A DNA stretch of 64,000 nucleotides from Nocardia sp. NBC_00508 (GTDB lineage Bacteria > Actinomycetota > Actinomycetes > Mycobacteriales > Mycobacteriaceae). Location: NCBI RefSeq assembly GCF_036346875.1, contig NZ_CP107852.1, positions 744,001-808,000 on the forward strand, in the 5' to 3' direction. The translations under genes were made by a program, and so were the position numbers. Below the pieces are notes generated by a model. It had not been told where the DNA came from. It did not search any database and saw nothing but the letters and a program-made list of their open reading frames with translations. Below, one piece after another: positions 44,072 through 53,761 of this stretch; within the stretch, counting starts at the first letter, position 1, and each line of letters opens with the position of its first letter.

Positions 44072-46437
44072 CGCCGCTGCCTCCGTTCGCCGAGTTCGAC
44101 CGCGAGGTCGATCAATTCGTAGATGCGCAGTCCCGGCTTCCACAACGAGCCGTCGGCGATCACGGTGACGCCCTCCGGGCCGCGCCGAACTTCCTTGATG
44201 TGCGCTTCGAGTTCGACGGTGCCGTCGGTGGGCAGGAACTGCCCGCGGTAGCGCCAGCGGAACGGGATATCGGCAGGGATGCGGAAGACCGGATCGCCGA
44301 TCGTGTCGGCGAATCCGGCGTCGATCATCCACTCCTGGATCGCGTGGATGACCGATTCCACTCCGAGCGACCCCGGGATCACCGGGTCGAGGTGGAAGTG
44401 CCGAGTGAAGTACCAGTCCGACGGGTCGATCTCCCGCAGCGAATGCAGATATCCCGCTTCATATGTTCCGCCGTCGTCGACCACGTCCACCTGGTCGATC
44501 AGCGCCAGCGTGCGCCGGGCGCACAGCCTGGCATGCGGGTCGGCGCGCCGGGCGGCGACGTCGATGGTGCGCAGGCGTGCGCCGGGATTCTCCGCCAGCC
44601 AGGTCGGCACGGTGCGGCCTGCGTCCAGGCCGGTCTGGTTGGCCAGGGCTTGGTCGCTGAAGTAGCCGAACATCGTCTCGCCCGTGTAGAACGGTTCGCC
44701 GTCCGCGCTGAGCGTGTAGTCGAAGGTCTGCAGGGACGAACCGGGCAGGATGGTGGTCGACAGCAGCCGGGAGGACTGGTGGATCGTCTTGTCCCGCAGA
44801 TCGATCCGCCGCAGCACGGTGGCGGTGCCGCCGAGGTTGCGCAGGCTCAGCGTGGTGCCCGGCTGGGTGAGCGTGGGTCCCGCGTAGTAGCCCATCAGCA
44901 GCGCCGCCTGGAGCGAGGTCTCCATGTAGACGAAGTGCGGCATGGACTCGTTGGCTGTGTCGGCGTAGTACCAGGAGTCGGCGGGCGAATCGTATTCGGT
45001 GGCGTAGGAGGCCGCGTCCAGCTGACCGCGGCTGCCATCGAAGTCGAGCACCCGGTCGACCAGCAGCAGGCCCCCGGTCGGCAGCCTGGTTGCCCGCACG
45101 CCGGTGTAGGGGGCGAATTCCGGTCCCATAGCGATGGCCTGATCGCCGCGGGCGAGATGGGTCATATGGAACTCGTTGAGCAGCAGGCCTTCCGAGACCT
45201 GACCGGGACCGACACCGCTGCCAGGGCGTTCGGCCACCGAGACCGTGACGTCGATTTCGCCCTGCGCGCCCGCCACGATCGCCGTCCCCGCGACGTGCGG
45301 TCGCGGCACCAGGTCGAGAGCGGTCACGGTCAGTGTGATCGTGCCGGACCCCGTCCCCACGACGGCACCGGTGCACTCGGCGACGAGCGAACTGCCCGAC
45401 AGCACCAGCGGCATGCCGAGATACAGGGCGAACACCTCCGCGGCCTGCACAGTTGCCGTGCGCGGATCACCCTGGAACCGTGCCGTGACGCTGCCGTTGC
45501 CCGCCCCGCCGTACAGCGCGATCTCGGTGACCTCGGTGAGCGCGAGCGGCGCCGACGCGGCGAGCCGGGCCACCGCGTCGACGCCGGAACGCCGGTACGC
45601 GAGTCCGAAGACACCGGTCAGGTCGCCTTCGGCGAGGCGGGTCAGCGCGGCTCGATCCAGACGGGTGCGATCGGTGCGGGCCAGCGGCTTGAACGCCGAC
45701 TCCGCGGCGGCCACTCCGACAGGTGTTCGCGAGTCTTCGCCGGGCGTCGAAGCGAGGGGATCTTCAGCGCCCCGCCGTGAGTGGTCATCGTGCCGCTGGT
45801 ACGCGCCGTCGTGGTCGCGATCGTGCTGCGCTGGTTCGTCATGGACGCCCTGGTGACCGGCACCGCTGACGTACGAATCGAGCCCGGCACCGCGTGCAGG
45901 GTCGGTCGCGTTCGGTTCGGTGGCTGTCGTCGTTCGGCGCAGGGCCCGCTGCCACACTGCCCGTTGCATGGCCAGCTGCGCGCTCAGTGCTGCCCGGTGC
46001 GCCGCCACGACCCCGGAGCGGATCTCGGCGAGCGGACCCGCCGGACGATCGGCCACCGCGACCGGGTCGGTGGCCGGAGACGCAAGCGAAGCGCTCTCGA
46101 CCTCGCTGTATGCGAGACGCATTGCCGCACTGGGCATTCCGGGCGCATCCGCCCGGTAGTCGCCGACGTGTCCCTGTGGCGAACCGTCGCTGCCGGAACC
46201 TGCTCGGCGCGGCGCCTGGCCTTCGACGGTCGCCCGCTTCGTCTCACTGTGCGCGAGATCGGTGGTCGGATTGCCACTTACGGCGTCCGACCGATTGTCG
46301 TCAACGGATCCCCGAAACGCACCCTCGGAATCCGCTCGGCGTGGCGGCCGCACCTGACCGCTTCCTTGCACCACCGCCGGCGCGGCCGGCGCGGTTACCG
46401 GATCGAACGGAACACCGTCGAACTCCAGCGTTGTCAT
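44068..46437 (-). CDS. PfaC-like double FabA-type dehydratase, lacking KS and CLF domains
   Basis: 789 residues. The first ~220 are low-complexity and presumably disordered. From AFKPLARTDRTRLDRAALTRLAEGDLTGVFG on, it follows the C-terminal half of PfaC: a first hotdog dehydratase (TGGLLLVDRVLDFDG ... HFVYMETSLQAALLMGYY) and a second with the FabA motif WYFTRHFHLDPVIPGSLGVES. Canonical PfaC carries KS and chain-length-factor domains upstream; they are absent here. Dehydrates and probably isomerises beta-hydroxyacyl-ACP. ATGA overlap with the PKS. Confidence 0.88.
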   Translation of the reverse strand: MTTLEFDGVPFDPVTAPAAPAVVQGSGQVRPPRRADSEGAFRGSVDDNRSDAVSGNPTTDLAHSETKRATVEGQAPRRAGSGSDGSPQGHVGDYRADAPGMPSAAMRLAYSEVESASLASPATDPVAVADRPAGPLAEIRSGVVAAHRAALSAQLAMQRAVWQRALRRTTTATEPNATDPARGAGLDSYVSGAGHQGVHDEPAQHDRDHDGAYQRHDDHSRRGAEDPLASTPGEDSRTPVGVAAAESAFKPLARTDRTRLDRAALTRLAEGDLTGVFGLAYRRSGVDAVARLAASAPLALTEVTEIALYGGAGNGSVTARFQGDPRTATVQAAEVFALYLGMPLVLSGSSLVAECTGAVVGTGSGTITLTVTALDLVPRPHVAGTAIVAGAQGEIDVTVSVAERPGSGVGPGQVSEGLLLNEFHMTHLARGDQAIAMGPEFAPYTGVRATRLPTGGLLLVDRVLDFDGSRGQLDAASYATEYDSPADSWYYADTANESMPHFVYMETSLQAALLMGYYAGPTLTQPGTTLSLRNLGGTATVLRRIDLRDKTIHQSSRLLSTTILPGSSLQTFDYTLSADGEPFYTGETMFGYFSDQALANQTGLDAGRTVPTWLAENPGARLRTIDVAARRADPHARLCARRTLALIDQVDVVDDGGTYEAGYLHSLREIDPSDWYFTRHFHLDPVIPGSLGVESVIHAIQEWMIDAGFADTIGDPVFRIPADIPFRWRYRGQFLPTDGTVELEAHIKEVRRGPEGVTVIADGSLWKPGLRIYELIDLAVELGERRQRR

Positions 46438-49400
46438 GCCATCCACCGCCTCACCGAGGTCTGGAACTTCTCCGTCAGATCGGGTGTCGTCACCACGGTG
46501 ACGTCCGAGAATCGTTGCAGGACCGTGCCGTCCGTTGCCGTGACAGTGGCGTCGATCCGGGCATCGAGACGACCGGGCCTCGGGTTGTCCACGGTGAGCA
46601 CGAAAGGCTCGCCCGCCGGCAGCGGCCGGTAGTAGTCGATCCGCCCCACACCGAGCGGCAAGCAGGCGCTTCCGAGCAACCGGTAGCCGAGTACGGGCGG
46701 TCCCTGCAGGATCAGGTCCGCCAGGACGGGGTCGTGCAGCCGCCCGGCGTACCCGCCGCGCGCCACCGTGGCGGCGGGCAGTTCGCAGTCGAAGACGATC
46801 GCGTCGTCGGTCACCGCTCGAATCCGGCGCAGGCCTTGCAGGGCGGGTGCGTGGAACTGGATGGCGTCGCGGTAGATGTCCGTGTCGTCGGCGGGGCCGC
46901 CGGGGATCGGCCGGTGCGGCGCGCCATCCGCGGCATCGGCGAGCAGGAGCGTCGCCCGGAAGTGGATCGCGTCGCCCCCGCGTACCGTCGCGTGCACCGT
47001 GGTCGTCGGCTCACCCAGCTCGGGTTCGCCGACCTGAGGGTTCGCCCCCGGTGCCAGTTCGAGCTCGAGCTCATCGACCGGACGGTCGAACACGATCCCT
47101 TTGAGCACCTGGAAGTCTCGGACGCCGACCACGGTCCGTCCCGGCAGGACGCGTTCGGCGAGGTTGACCATCGCGCCGAGACCGAAGGTGGCGGGCAGCA
47201 CGATGTGCTCGCCGATCCGGTGCGCCGCGATGATCGGATCCTCCGTGATCCCGGTGATCGTCCGCCGGGTCCGTACCGTCGCCGCCCCGATGCCCGCCGC
47301 CTCCGACAGCGACTTCGCAGGGCCGATCAGCACGACCGTGTCCTCAGCGCGGGCTGCGGTGAATTGCTCGGTGAACGCCGCCGCACCGATCCGCGGGTCG
47401 AGTAACTCGACGCCGCGGGCGCGGAAGTGTTCCCGGAGTGCGGGCGTCACCATGCCGCCGTCCCATGCGCCCCAATCAATCGCGGTGACATGGCAATTCG
47501 GGTGGCAGCGCCGCCAGCTCACCGCGAATCGCGAGAGCGCTTCGTTCGCGGCCGCGTAGTCGGCCTGACCGGCGTTGCCGAACAGTCCGGCCACCGAGGT
47601 GAACAGCACCAGATGCCGTAGCTCACCGAGGGAACCCAGCACGGTGGCGAGTCCGGCGATCTTGGGATCGAGCACCCTGGCGATGGATTCGGCGGTCTTG
47701 TCCGTGATCATGGAGTCGGCCAGTACCCCGGCACCGTGCACGACGCCGGTGATCGACTCCCGCCACGGCGCGAGGGCCGCGGCGACCGCCTGTTCGTCGG
47801 TGGCGTCGACAGCGAGGTAGTCGGCGCGCGACCCGAGGGCCGCCAGCGTCGCCTGGATCTCCCGCGTGGCGCGGACACCGGACACGGCACGCTCGACGTC
47901 GCGTGGTGTCGCGCCGGTGCCGGCCAGCGCGCGCACCGCGGCGGGCTTGAGCTCCGCGTCGGAAATACCGGTCGCCCAGTCGGGTTCGGCGCTGGGTTCG
48001 GATCGGCCCAGGAGCACGAACCGCGCCTCGCTCCGCGCGGCGAGCGCCAGGACGCAGGTGGCGGTGACGCCGCGCGCGCCGCCGGTGACCAGCAGAACGT
48101 CGTCGGCGGTGAGCATCGTGGGATCCTGCTCGACGCCCGGACGCACGGCCGTGACCGATTGTGCGGGTGCATGCCCGCTCGGCACCAGGGTCCTGCGCTC
48201 GCCCGCCGCGTCGATACCGACCTCGAGGGTGTCGCGAGCCGGGTCGAACAGTTCGGCCGTCACGAATTCGACCAACCGCGCAGGCGTGCAGAAAGGATCG
48301 ATGTCGAGCGCCCGGCAGAACAGCTCGGGTTGCTCGGCCGCAAGGGTTTTCACCACGCCACCGACGCCGCCGAGCAGGGCGTGCACCGGCTCGGCGCCGC
48401 CGAGGAAGCCGAGCCCGCCGTCGAGCCGCGTCACCGTCACGAAGGCCGCCCGGCCCGGCGCGCGCCGCAGCGGCGGTAGCGCGCGGCCGGCCAGGAGGAT
48501 GCAGTCGGTCAGAGACCGGCGGGCCGACTCCCAGTCCGCGGACCCACCGACCAGGACGAGGCACAGGTCGATCGGTTCGCGTTCGGTGTCGATGGCGTCG
48601 GCCGAATCCACGTAGCGGACCGTCCAACCCAGCCCGTCCAGCGCCGCGCCGAGCGCGGCCGAGTCGGCGTCTTGCTCGCCGGTCAGGTCGACGAGCACGG
48701 CCCGCGCCCCGTCCCGGTAGGGCGCGACCGCCCGGTCCGGCGACGGCAGGGAGGCGAGTTCGACGGCATGCCGCGACGTTCCCGCCGCGGCCTCAGCTTT
48801 TGGGTGGACACCACCACCCGCTACCCCAGCGAGTTCCAGCACGATCTGATCCAGTGTGCGCAGCGTGCCCAGCTGCTCCGGACCAAGGCTGGGTAGGTCC
48901 GGAAATCGCTCCTGCAACGCGCCGATCACCTGGACCCGCTTGATCGAATCCACACCGAGATCGGCCTCCAGATCCATCGACGGATCCACCATCTCCACCG
49001 GGTAACCGGTCTTCTCCGCGACCACCTCGAGCAACGCACGCCGCAACGCCTCGTCGGACACTTGGTCATCCGCGCCGTGGCCGTTCGTCGCCATGGCAGA
49101 GGTGCTGGTCGGCGCACCGCCGGACGCGCCGAGCAGGTCGGCGACCTGATCGAGCGTGCGCAAGGTACCGAGCTGCTCCGGGCCGAGGCTCGGTAGGGTC
49201 GGGAACCGTTCCTGCACCGCGCCGATCACCTGGACCCGCTTGATCGAATCCACACCGAGATCGGCCTCCAGATCCATCGACGGATCCACCATCTCCACCG
49301 GGTAACCCGTCTTCTCCGCGACCACCTCACGCAACGCACGCCGCAGAACGTCACTCGACACCTGGCCGTCGGCCGCGGCGATGCCGGCCGCAGGGGCGGC

Positions 49401-52400
49401 GGATCCGTTCGAAGCCGCGGGCGTCTCGACCGATCCAGTGGCCGACGCGCCGCCGAACAGATCGGCGACCTGATCCAGCGTCCGTACCGTGCCCAACTGC
49501 TCGGGACCGAGGTTCGGCAGATGCGGGAACCGTTCCTGCACCGCGCCGATCACCTGGACCCGCTTGATCGAATCCACACCGAGATCGGCCTCCAGATCCA
49601 TCGACGGATCCACCATCTCCACGGGATAACCCGTCTTCTCGGCGACCACCTCGCGCAACACACGGCGCAACGCCTCATTCGACACCCGATCGTCCCCAGT
49701 GGGGGTCTCGGCCGCGCGCCCATTCGGCACGACCTCCGGAGTGGCCGGCACCGCAACGGCTTCCGCGGCAGGCGCGGCACGGTGGTCGTCGACGACCGTG
49801 GCCGTGGCGAGGGGACGCCGCACGGGCGCGGGCTCGATCGCCGCACGTGGCGCGGGCGCGGCCGGGCGCGTGACCTGGGTCGAAGGCCGCGAAACGGGAG
49901 CGAATCCGCTTTCCAGCTCCACCAGCTGGGCCAGCACTGCGCTCGCACGCGCATGGCTGTGGCTGATCGCGACGCCGTGCTCCTTGACCGCCTCGATGGC
50001 ACGGACCGTGGCGGCGTCGAGCCTGCCGTCGCCGAGCGCACCGGCGAGTCCGCGGGCCATGTCCAGCTGGCCGTCCAAGAATTGGCGGTGGGTCTGCAGA
50101 TGCTGTACGAGCGCGCTCTCCAGCGCGTCCGAGCCGGCGTCGCCGGGCTGCGGTGTGGGATACACGGTGAGGGTCTCCGATGCTGCGGTGAAAGCGGCGG
50201 GCACAGCCGGGGTTTCGGCGATGGGCTGGTGATCGACCGCGCTGTCGACCGGAGCGGCGTCCGGGCCGAGGACCCGTTCGGGGGCCGCGAGGACACTGAG
50301 CCGGTAGTCGTCGTCGAGCGCGGCGGCGTAGGCGGCGCGCCGGGACTCGGGCACGTATTCGGGAGCGGACAGCGTCACCGCCATCGCGCGGCCGGAGACC
50401 CCGGAGTACTCGGCCTCCGGCGCGGGGGCGGCGTGGCGGTTGATGTCGTGCAGGCCGAAGCCGAGCACGGCCAGGCGAACCGCCGCACGGGTCAGGGCGA
50501 GATCGCTGTTGCCGATCGGGCCGGAATCGGTGGCGATGACCACGGCGTCGTCGCCGAGGGTGCGGCGCACCAGCGAGGTCAGCACCTGCTTCGGCCCGAA
50601 CTCCACGAATACGGTGCAACCCGCGTCGCGCATCGCGGTGAGCGCGGCGACGAATTCGACCGGCTTGCCGAGCTGTTCGGTCAGCACGGCCCGGTTGGCC
50701 GCGACATCGCCGCTGTAGCGCGCGCCGGGGGTGTTGGCGAAGACCGGCGCGTCCGGCGCGCCGATGTGCATCTCGGCGACCGCGGGCGCGAACGCCGCGG
50801 TGGCGTGGGCGACATAGGGCGTGTGGAACGCTCCGGAGACCGGCAGCGCGCGGGTGGCCACACCGCGCTCGCCGCAGCGGTCGACGACGGCGGCGATCCC
50901 CTCCGGCCCGCCGCCGACGACGACCTGGTCCGGCGCGTTGTGGTTGCAGATCCAGACGTCCTCGACGCCGTCGAGCAGTTCTTCGGCGGTCTGCCTGGAC
51001 GCGCCGAGCGCCACCATGGTGCCGGCCTCGACCCCCCGCTCGGGCGTCATGGCCACCCCACGCGCCCGGGCGAGTGCGTAGAAGTCGACGGTGGCCAGGG
51101 CACCGGAGGCCCACAGCGCGGTCAACTCACCGAAGCTGTGCCCGAGGTACCCGCCGGCGCGGAACCCGTAGTCCGACAACGCGGTGAACTGTCCCGCGGA
51201 CAGCGCGCCGATCGCGGGCTGGGCGAATTCGGTGCGGCGCAGCGCCTCTTCCTGCTCCGCCGCCACCGCGTCGTCGAACGCGGGCGGCGGGAAGACCACC
51301 GACGACAGCCGCACGGGTGCGCCCGCGAAGGCGTCGTTGGCCGCGTCGAATGCCGCGCCGACAGCCGGATTGTTCAGCGCCGCGTCCGAGCCCATGTCGA
51401 CGTACTGACTGCCCTGCCCGGCGAACAACGCCCCGGCCTTGCGTTCGGGCAGAGCGGCGGCGCGGAAGTACACGCCCTCGGGGTGATCCCACGCCGCGGC
51501 GTCGGGGTTGCGGACGAGCTCGTCCACGGCGAGCGAGCGCAGGTGCGCGGCATTCTCCTCGTCGACCGAGACGAATCCGATGCGCGCGTGGTGCTCCGGG
51601 ATGTCGCCGCCATCGCTGGACGCCACACTGCGCACCGCGTCGATCAGACCGGCGACATCAGGGGCGTGCCACAGGTGTGCGCGTGCCGTCCGGTGCAGTA
51701 CCGGATGCGCGCCGCGACCGGTGTCCGCCTCCTCCAGCACGACGTGAAAGTTGGTGCCGCCGAAGCCGAATGCCGATGCCGCGGCCCGGCGCACCGGGCG
51801 CTGCGGGTCGCGGATCCAGGGCCTGGTGCGCGTGTTCACGTAGTACGGGGCGTCCGCCGCGGCGATCTCGGCGTTGGGCGCGGTCACGTTGATGGTGCCG
51901 GGCAGCACCTTCTGATGCAACGCCAGCGCCAGCTTCATCATGCTCGCGGTGCCCGCGGCGCCCTTGGTGTGCCCGATCTGCGACTTCACGCTGCCGAGTG
52001 CGGCGAACGCGGGCTCCGAAGTCGCGTCGGTGAGCAGTTCCTTCAGCGCGGTGAGCTCGGTCTTGTCCCCGACGGGCGTGCCGGTGGCGTGCGCCTCGAT
52101 GAGCGCGACGTCGGCGGGCGAGATCTCGGCGTCGGCATAGGCCCGGTCCAGCGCGACGCGCTGGCCGCCCGCGCGCGGGGCGTAGATGCTCTTGGCGCGA
52201 CCGTCGCTGGACGAACCGAGTCCGCGGATGACGGCGTAGATCCGGTTGCCGTCGCGGCGCGCGTCCTCCAGCCTGCGCAGCGCGAGCATGGTGATGCCCT
52301 CGCCGAGCAGCGTGCCGTTGGCCTCCGCGGAGAACGGGCTGATCCGCCCGCTGGACGACAACGCGCCGACCTTGCTGAAGCACATGTAGATGAAGATCGT

Positions 52401-53126
52401 GTTCTCGGTGTCCACGCCGCCGGTGATCATCATGTCCGCCCGGCCGTCCTGGAGTTCGGCGATGGCGGTGCGCAGCGCGGCCAGCGAGGCCGCGCAGGCC
52501 GCGTCGACGGTGCAGTTGATGCCGCCGAGGCCGAGGCGGTTGGCCACCCGGCCCGCGGTGATGTTGGCCAGCAGCCCAGGGAACGAGTTCGCCTCCCACG
52601 GCGCGAACGCCGCGACGAACCGGTCGGCGATGGCGTCGGCGTCGGTGTCGGACAGGCCGACCGAGCGTGCCGCCTCTTTCAGCACCGGCGTGGACAGCCG
52701 CGCCGCCAAGGGATGCATGAGCGGCACCGGGCCGGTGGTGCCGAGCACGACGCCGGTGCGGCTCGCGTCGTACCAGGCCGAATCCACCGCGCCCGCGTCG
52801 CGCAGCAGGTCACGTGCGACGCCGAGACTCAGCGTCTGCATCGTGCTGGTGACCTCGAGCTGGTTGGGCGGCAGCCCGAATTCCAGCGGGTCGAACTCTA
52901 TGTCGGGCAGGAACGCACCCCGGCGCGAGTAGGTCTTATCCGGCGCCTCGGCGTCCGGGTCGAAATAGTCGTCGAGGCTCCAGCGCGACGCGGGGACCTC
53001 GGTGGTGCAGTCCACGCCGTCGACGATGTTCTGCCAGTACTCTCGATGGTTGTGCGCGTTGGGCAGCAGCCCGGACATCCCGACAATGGCGATCGGGTTG
53101 CGCGCCAGGCGTCTGTCGTCTGTCAC
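46434..53126 (-). CDS. PUFA-synthase-like iterative PKS: KS-AT-ACP-ACP-ACP-KR-DH
   Basis: 2,230 residues from GTG 53126 (GAGAGG upstream). KS (about 1-460) with Cys211 in DAACAASLAA, His346 in EAHATGTPVGD and His386 in KSQIGHTKGAAG. Acyltransferase (about 565-870) with FAGQGSQY and GHSFGE (Ser664). Three tandem ACPs (about 1150-1450), each with LGVDSIKR, the PUFA/enediyne-type phosphopantetheine motif. Ketoreductase (about 1675-1900) with LLVTGGARGVTATCVLALA and a YAAAN-containing stretch. A C-terminal hotdog region ends the chain. PfaA-like in order. A phosphopantetheinyl transferase is not encoded nearby. Confidence 0.92.
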   Translation of the reverse strand: MTDDRRLARNPIAIVGMSGLLPNAHNHREYWQNIVDGVDCTTEVPASRWSLDDYFDPDAEAPDKTYSRRGAFLPDIEFDPLEFGLPPNQLEVTSTMQTLSLGVARDLLRDAGAVDSAWYDASRTGVVLGTTGPVPLMHPLAARLSTPVLKEAARSVGLSDTDADAIADRFVAAFAPWEANSFPGLLANITAGRVANRLGLGGINCTVDAACAASLAALRTAIAELQDGRADMMITGGVDTENTIFIYMCFSKVGALSSSGRISPFSAEANGTLLGEGITMLALRRLEDARRDGNRIYAVIRGLGSSSDGRAKSIYAPRAGGQRVALDRAYADAEISPADVALIEAHATGTPVGDKTELTALKELLTDATSEPAFAALGSVKSQIGHTKGAAGTASMMKLALALHQKVLPGTINVTAPNAEIAAADAPYYVNTRTRPWIRDPQRPVRRAAASAFGFGGTNFHVVLEEADTGRGAHPVLHRTARAHLWHAPDVAGLIDAVRSVASSDGGDIPEHHARIGFVSVDEENAAHLRSLAVDELVRNPDAAAWDHPEGVYFRAAALPERKAGALFAGQGSQYVDMGSDAALNNPAVGAAFDAANDAFAGAPVRLSSVVFPPPAFDDAVAAEQEEALRRTEFAQPAIGALSAGQFTALSDYGFRAGGYLGHSFGELTALWASGALATVDFYALARARGVAMTPERGVEAGTMVALGASRQTAEELLDGVEDVWICNHNAPDQVVVGGGPEGIAAVVDRCGERGVATRALPVSGAFHTPYVAHATAAFAPAVAEMHIGAPDAPVFANTPGARYSGDVAANRAVLTEQLGKPVEFVAALTAMRDAGCTVFVEFGPKQVLTSLVRRTLGDDAVVIATDSGPIGNSDLALTRAAVRLAVLGFGLHDINRHAAPAPEAEYSGVSGRAMAVTLSAPEYVPESRRAAYAAALDDDYRLSVLAAPERVLGPDAAPVDSAVDHQPIAETPAVPAAFTAASETLTVYPTPQPGDAGSDALESALVQHLQTHRQFLDGQLDMARGLAGALGDGRLDAATVRAIEAVKEHGVAISHSHARASAVLAQLVELESGFAPVSRPSTQVTRPAAPAPRAAIEPAPVRRPLATATVVDDHRAAPAAEAVAVPATPEVVPNGRAAETPTGDDRVSNEALRRVLREVVAEKTGYPVEMVDPSMDLEADLGVDSIKRVQVIGAVQERFPHLPNLGPEQLGTVRTLDQVADLFGGASATGSVETPAASNGSAAPAAGIAAADGQVSSDVLRRALREVVAEKTGYPVEMVDPSMDLEADLGVDSIKRVQVIGAVQERFPTLPSLGPEQLGTLRTLDQVADLLGASGGAPTSTSAMATNGHGADDQVSDEALRRALLEVVAEKTGYPVEMVDPSMDLEADLGVDSIKRVQVIGALQERFPDLPSLGPEQLGTLRTLDQIVLELAGVAGGGVHPKAEAAAGTSRHAVELASLPSPDRAVAPYRDGARAVLVDLTGEQDADSAALGAALDGLGWTVRYVDSADAIDTEREPIDLCLVLVGGSADWESARRSLTDCILLAGRALPPLRRAPGRAAFVTVTRLDGGLGFLGGAEPVHALLGGVGGVVKTLAAEQPELFCRALDIDPFCTPARLVEFVTAELFDPARDTLEVGIDAAGERRTLVPSGHAPAQSVTAVRPGVEQDPTMLTADDVLLVTGGARGVTATCVLALAARSEARFVLLGRSEPSAEPDWATGISDAELKPAAVRALAGTGATPRDVERAVSGVRATREIQATLAALGSRADYLAVDATDEQAVAAALAPWRESITGVVHGAGVLADSMITDKTAESIARVLDPKIAGLATVLGSLGELRHLVLFTSVAGLFGNAGQADYAAANEALSRFAVSWRRCHPNCHVTAIDWGAWDGGMVTPALREHFRARGVELLDPRIGAAAFTEQFTAARAEDTVVLIGPAKSLSEAAGIGAATVRTRRTITGITEDPIIAAHRIGEHIVLPATFGLGAMVNLAERVLPGRTVVGVRDFQVLKGIVFDRPVDELELELAPGANPQVGEPELGEPTTTVHATVRGGDAIHFRATLLLADAADGAPHRPIPGGPADDTDIYRDAIQFHAPALQGLRRIRAVTDDAIVFDCELPAATVARGGYAGRLHDPVLADLILQGPPVLGYRLLGSACLPLGVGRIDYYRPLPAGEPFVLTVDNPRPGRLDARIDATVTATDGTVLQRFSDVTVVTTPDLTEKFQTSVRRWMA
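48830..49690 (-). repeat. Three tandem ACP-coding repeats within the PKS gene
   Basis: Three segments (about 49456-49690, 49132-49370, 48830-49068) encode nearly the same 75 residues (VVAEKTGYPVEMVDPSMDLEADLGVDSIKRVQVIGA in pieces). The central ~110 bp are almost identical at DNA level, implying recent duplication or gene conversion; the linkers between differ. Confidence 0.85.
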
Positions 53127-53155
53127 GAAATTTCCTCTCGAACCGGGGTGGAAGA

Positions 53156-53761
53156 TCAAGCGGCGACGGTGGTCGCGGTGCTCGACGCGATCAGCTCGGC
53201 CGCACCCGCCGCGAACAGGCGGTGGCCGAGAGAACTCGGGTGCAGACCGTCGGCGGTCCACACCTCCGGCCGTTCCCATTCGGGCTGGGCGGCGATATCC
53301 AGCAGCAGCGTGCCGGTGTCGGCGACGACATCGGCGAGTACCGCGTTGGCGAAAGCGAACCGTTCCCGCAGCAGTGCGCGGAAACCGTCCGGCACCGGCA
53401 GGCGGGCCGGGATGTCCGGGTAGCTGGCGGTGAACACCGTCGCCCCGCGCGCACGGAGAGCGCCGAGAAGCTCTGCGAGGTTCCGGGCGAACCGATCCGC
53501 GTCGAAATCGCTTACCAGGTCGTTCACCCCGACCACTACGCCGTAGAGGCTGGACCGAGACGAAACAGCCGCGCGCAGTTGAGCTTCCAGCACCACAGTC
53601 GTGGTGGCGCCGTGCTCACCGAAGTTGCGCACGGCGGCGGGCCGCAGCCCGAGCTGGCCGCCGAGGCGCGGCACCCAGCCGCGGTAGCCGCCGCCGGGCG
53701 CGGCGTCGCCGCGCCCTTCGACGAAGCTGTCGCCAAGCGCGGTCAGGACCGGGCTGATCAT
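53156..53761 (-). CDS. SGNH/GDSL hydrolase
   Basis: 201 residues. Block I LTALGDSFVEG (Ser nucleophile), block II with NFGEHGATT, block III GVNDL and block V DGLHPSSLGH (Asp/His) are all present. No signal peptide. Such enzymes can act as thioesterases or lipases; within this operon it may release the product from the synthase or trim an ester. ATGA overlap with the FAD oxidoreductase; 29 bp before the PKS. Confidence 0.9.
   Translation of the reverse strand: MISPVLTALGDSFVEGRGDAAPGGGYRGWVPRLGGQLGLRPAAVRNFGEHGATTTVVLEAQLRAAVSSRSSLYGVVVGVNDLVSDFDADRFARNLAELLGALRARGATVFTASYPDIPARLPVPDGFRALLRERFAFANAVLADVVADTGTLLLDIAAQPEWERPEVWTADGLHPSSLGHRLFAAGAAELIASSTATTVAA

Noticed and set aside
48830..49690. 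CRISPR-like or mobile tandem repeats
   Set aside because: The three repeats are in-frame ACP domains with LGVDSIKR; spacing and length do not fit CRISPR.
49521..53423. 1,300-codon open frame on the plus strand
   Set aside because: Exact antisense of the PKS gene; stop-free because of extreme third-position G/C. Its sequence is Arg/Gly/Val-rich with no domain, while the minus strand has perfect KS, AT and ACP motifs.
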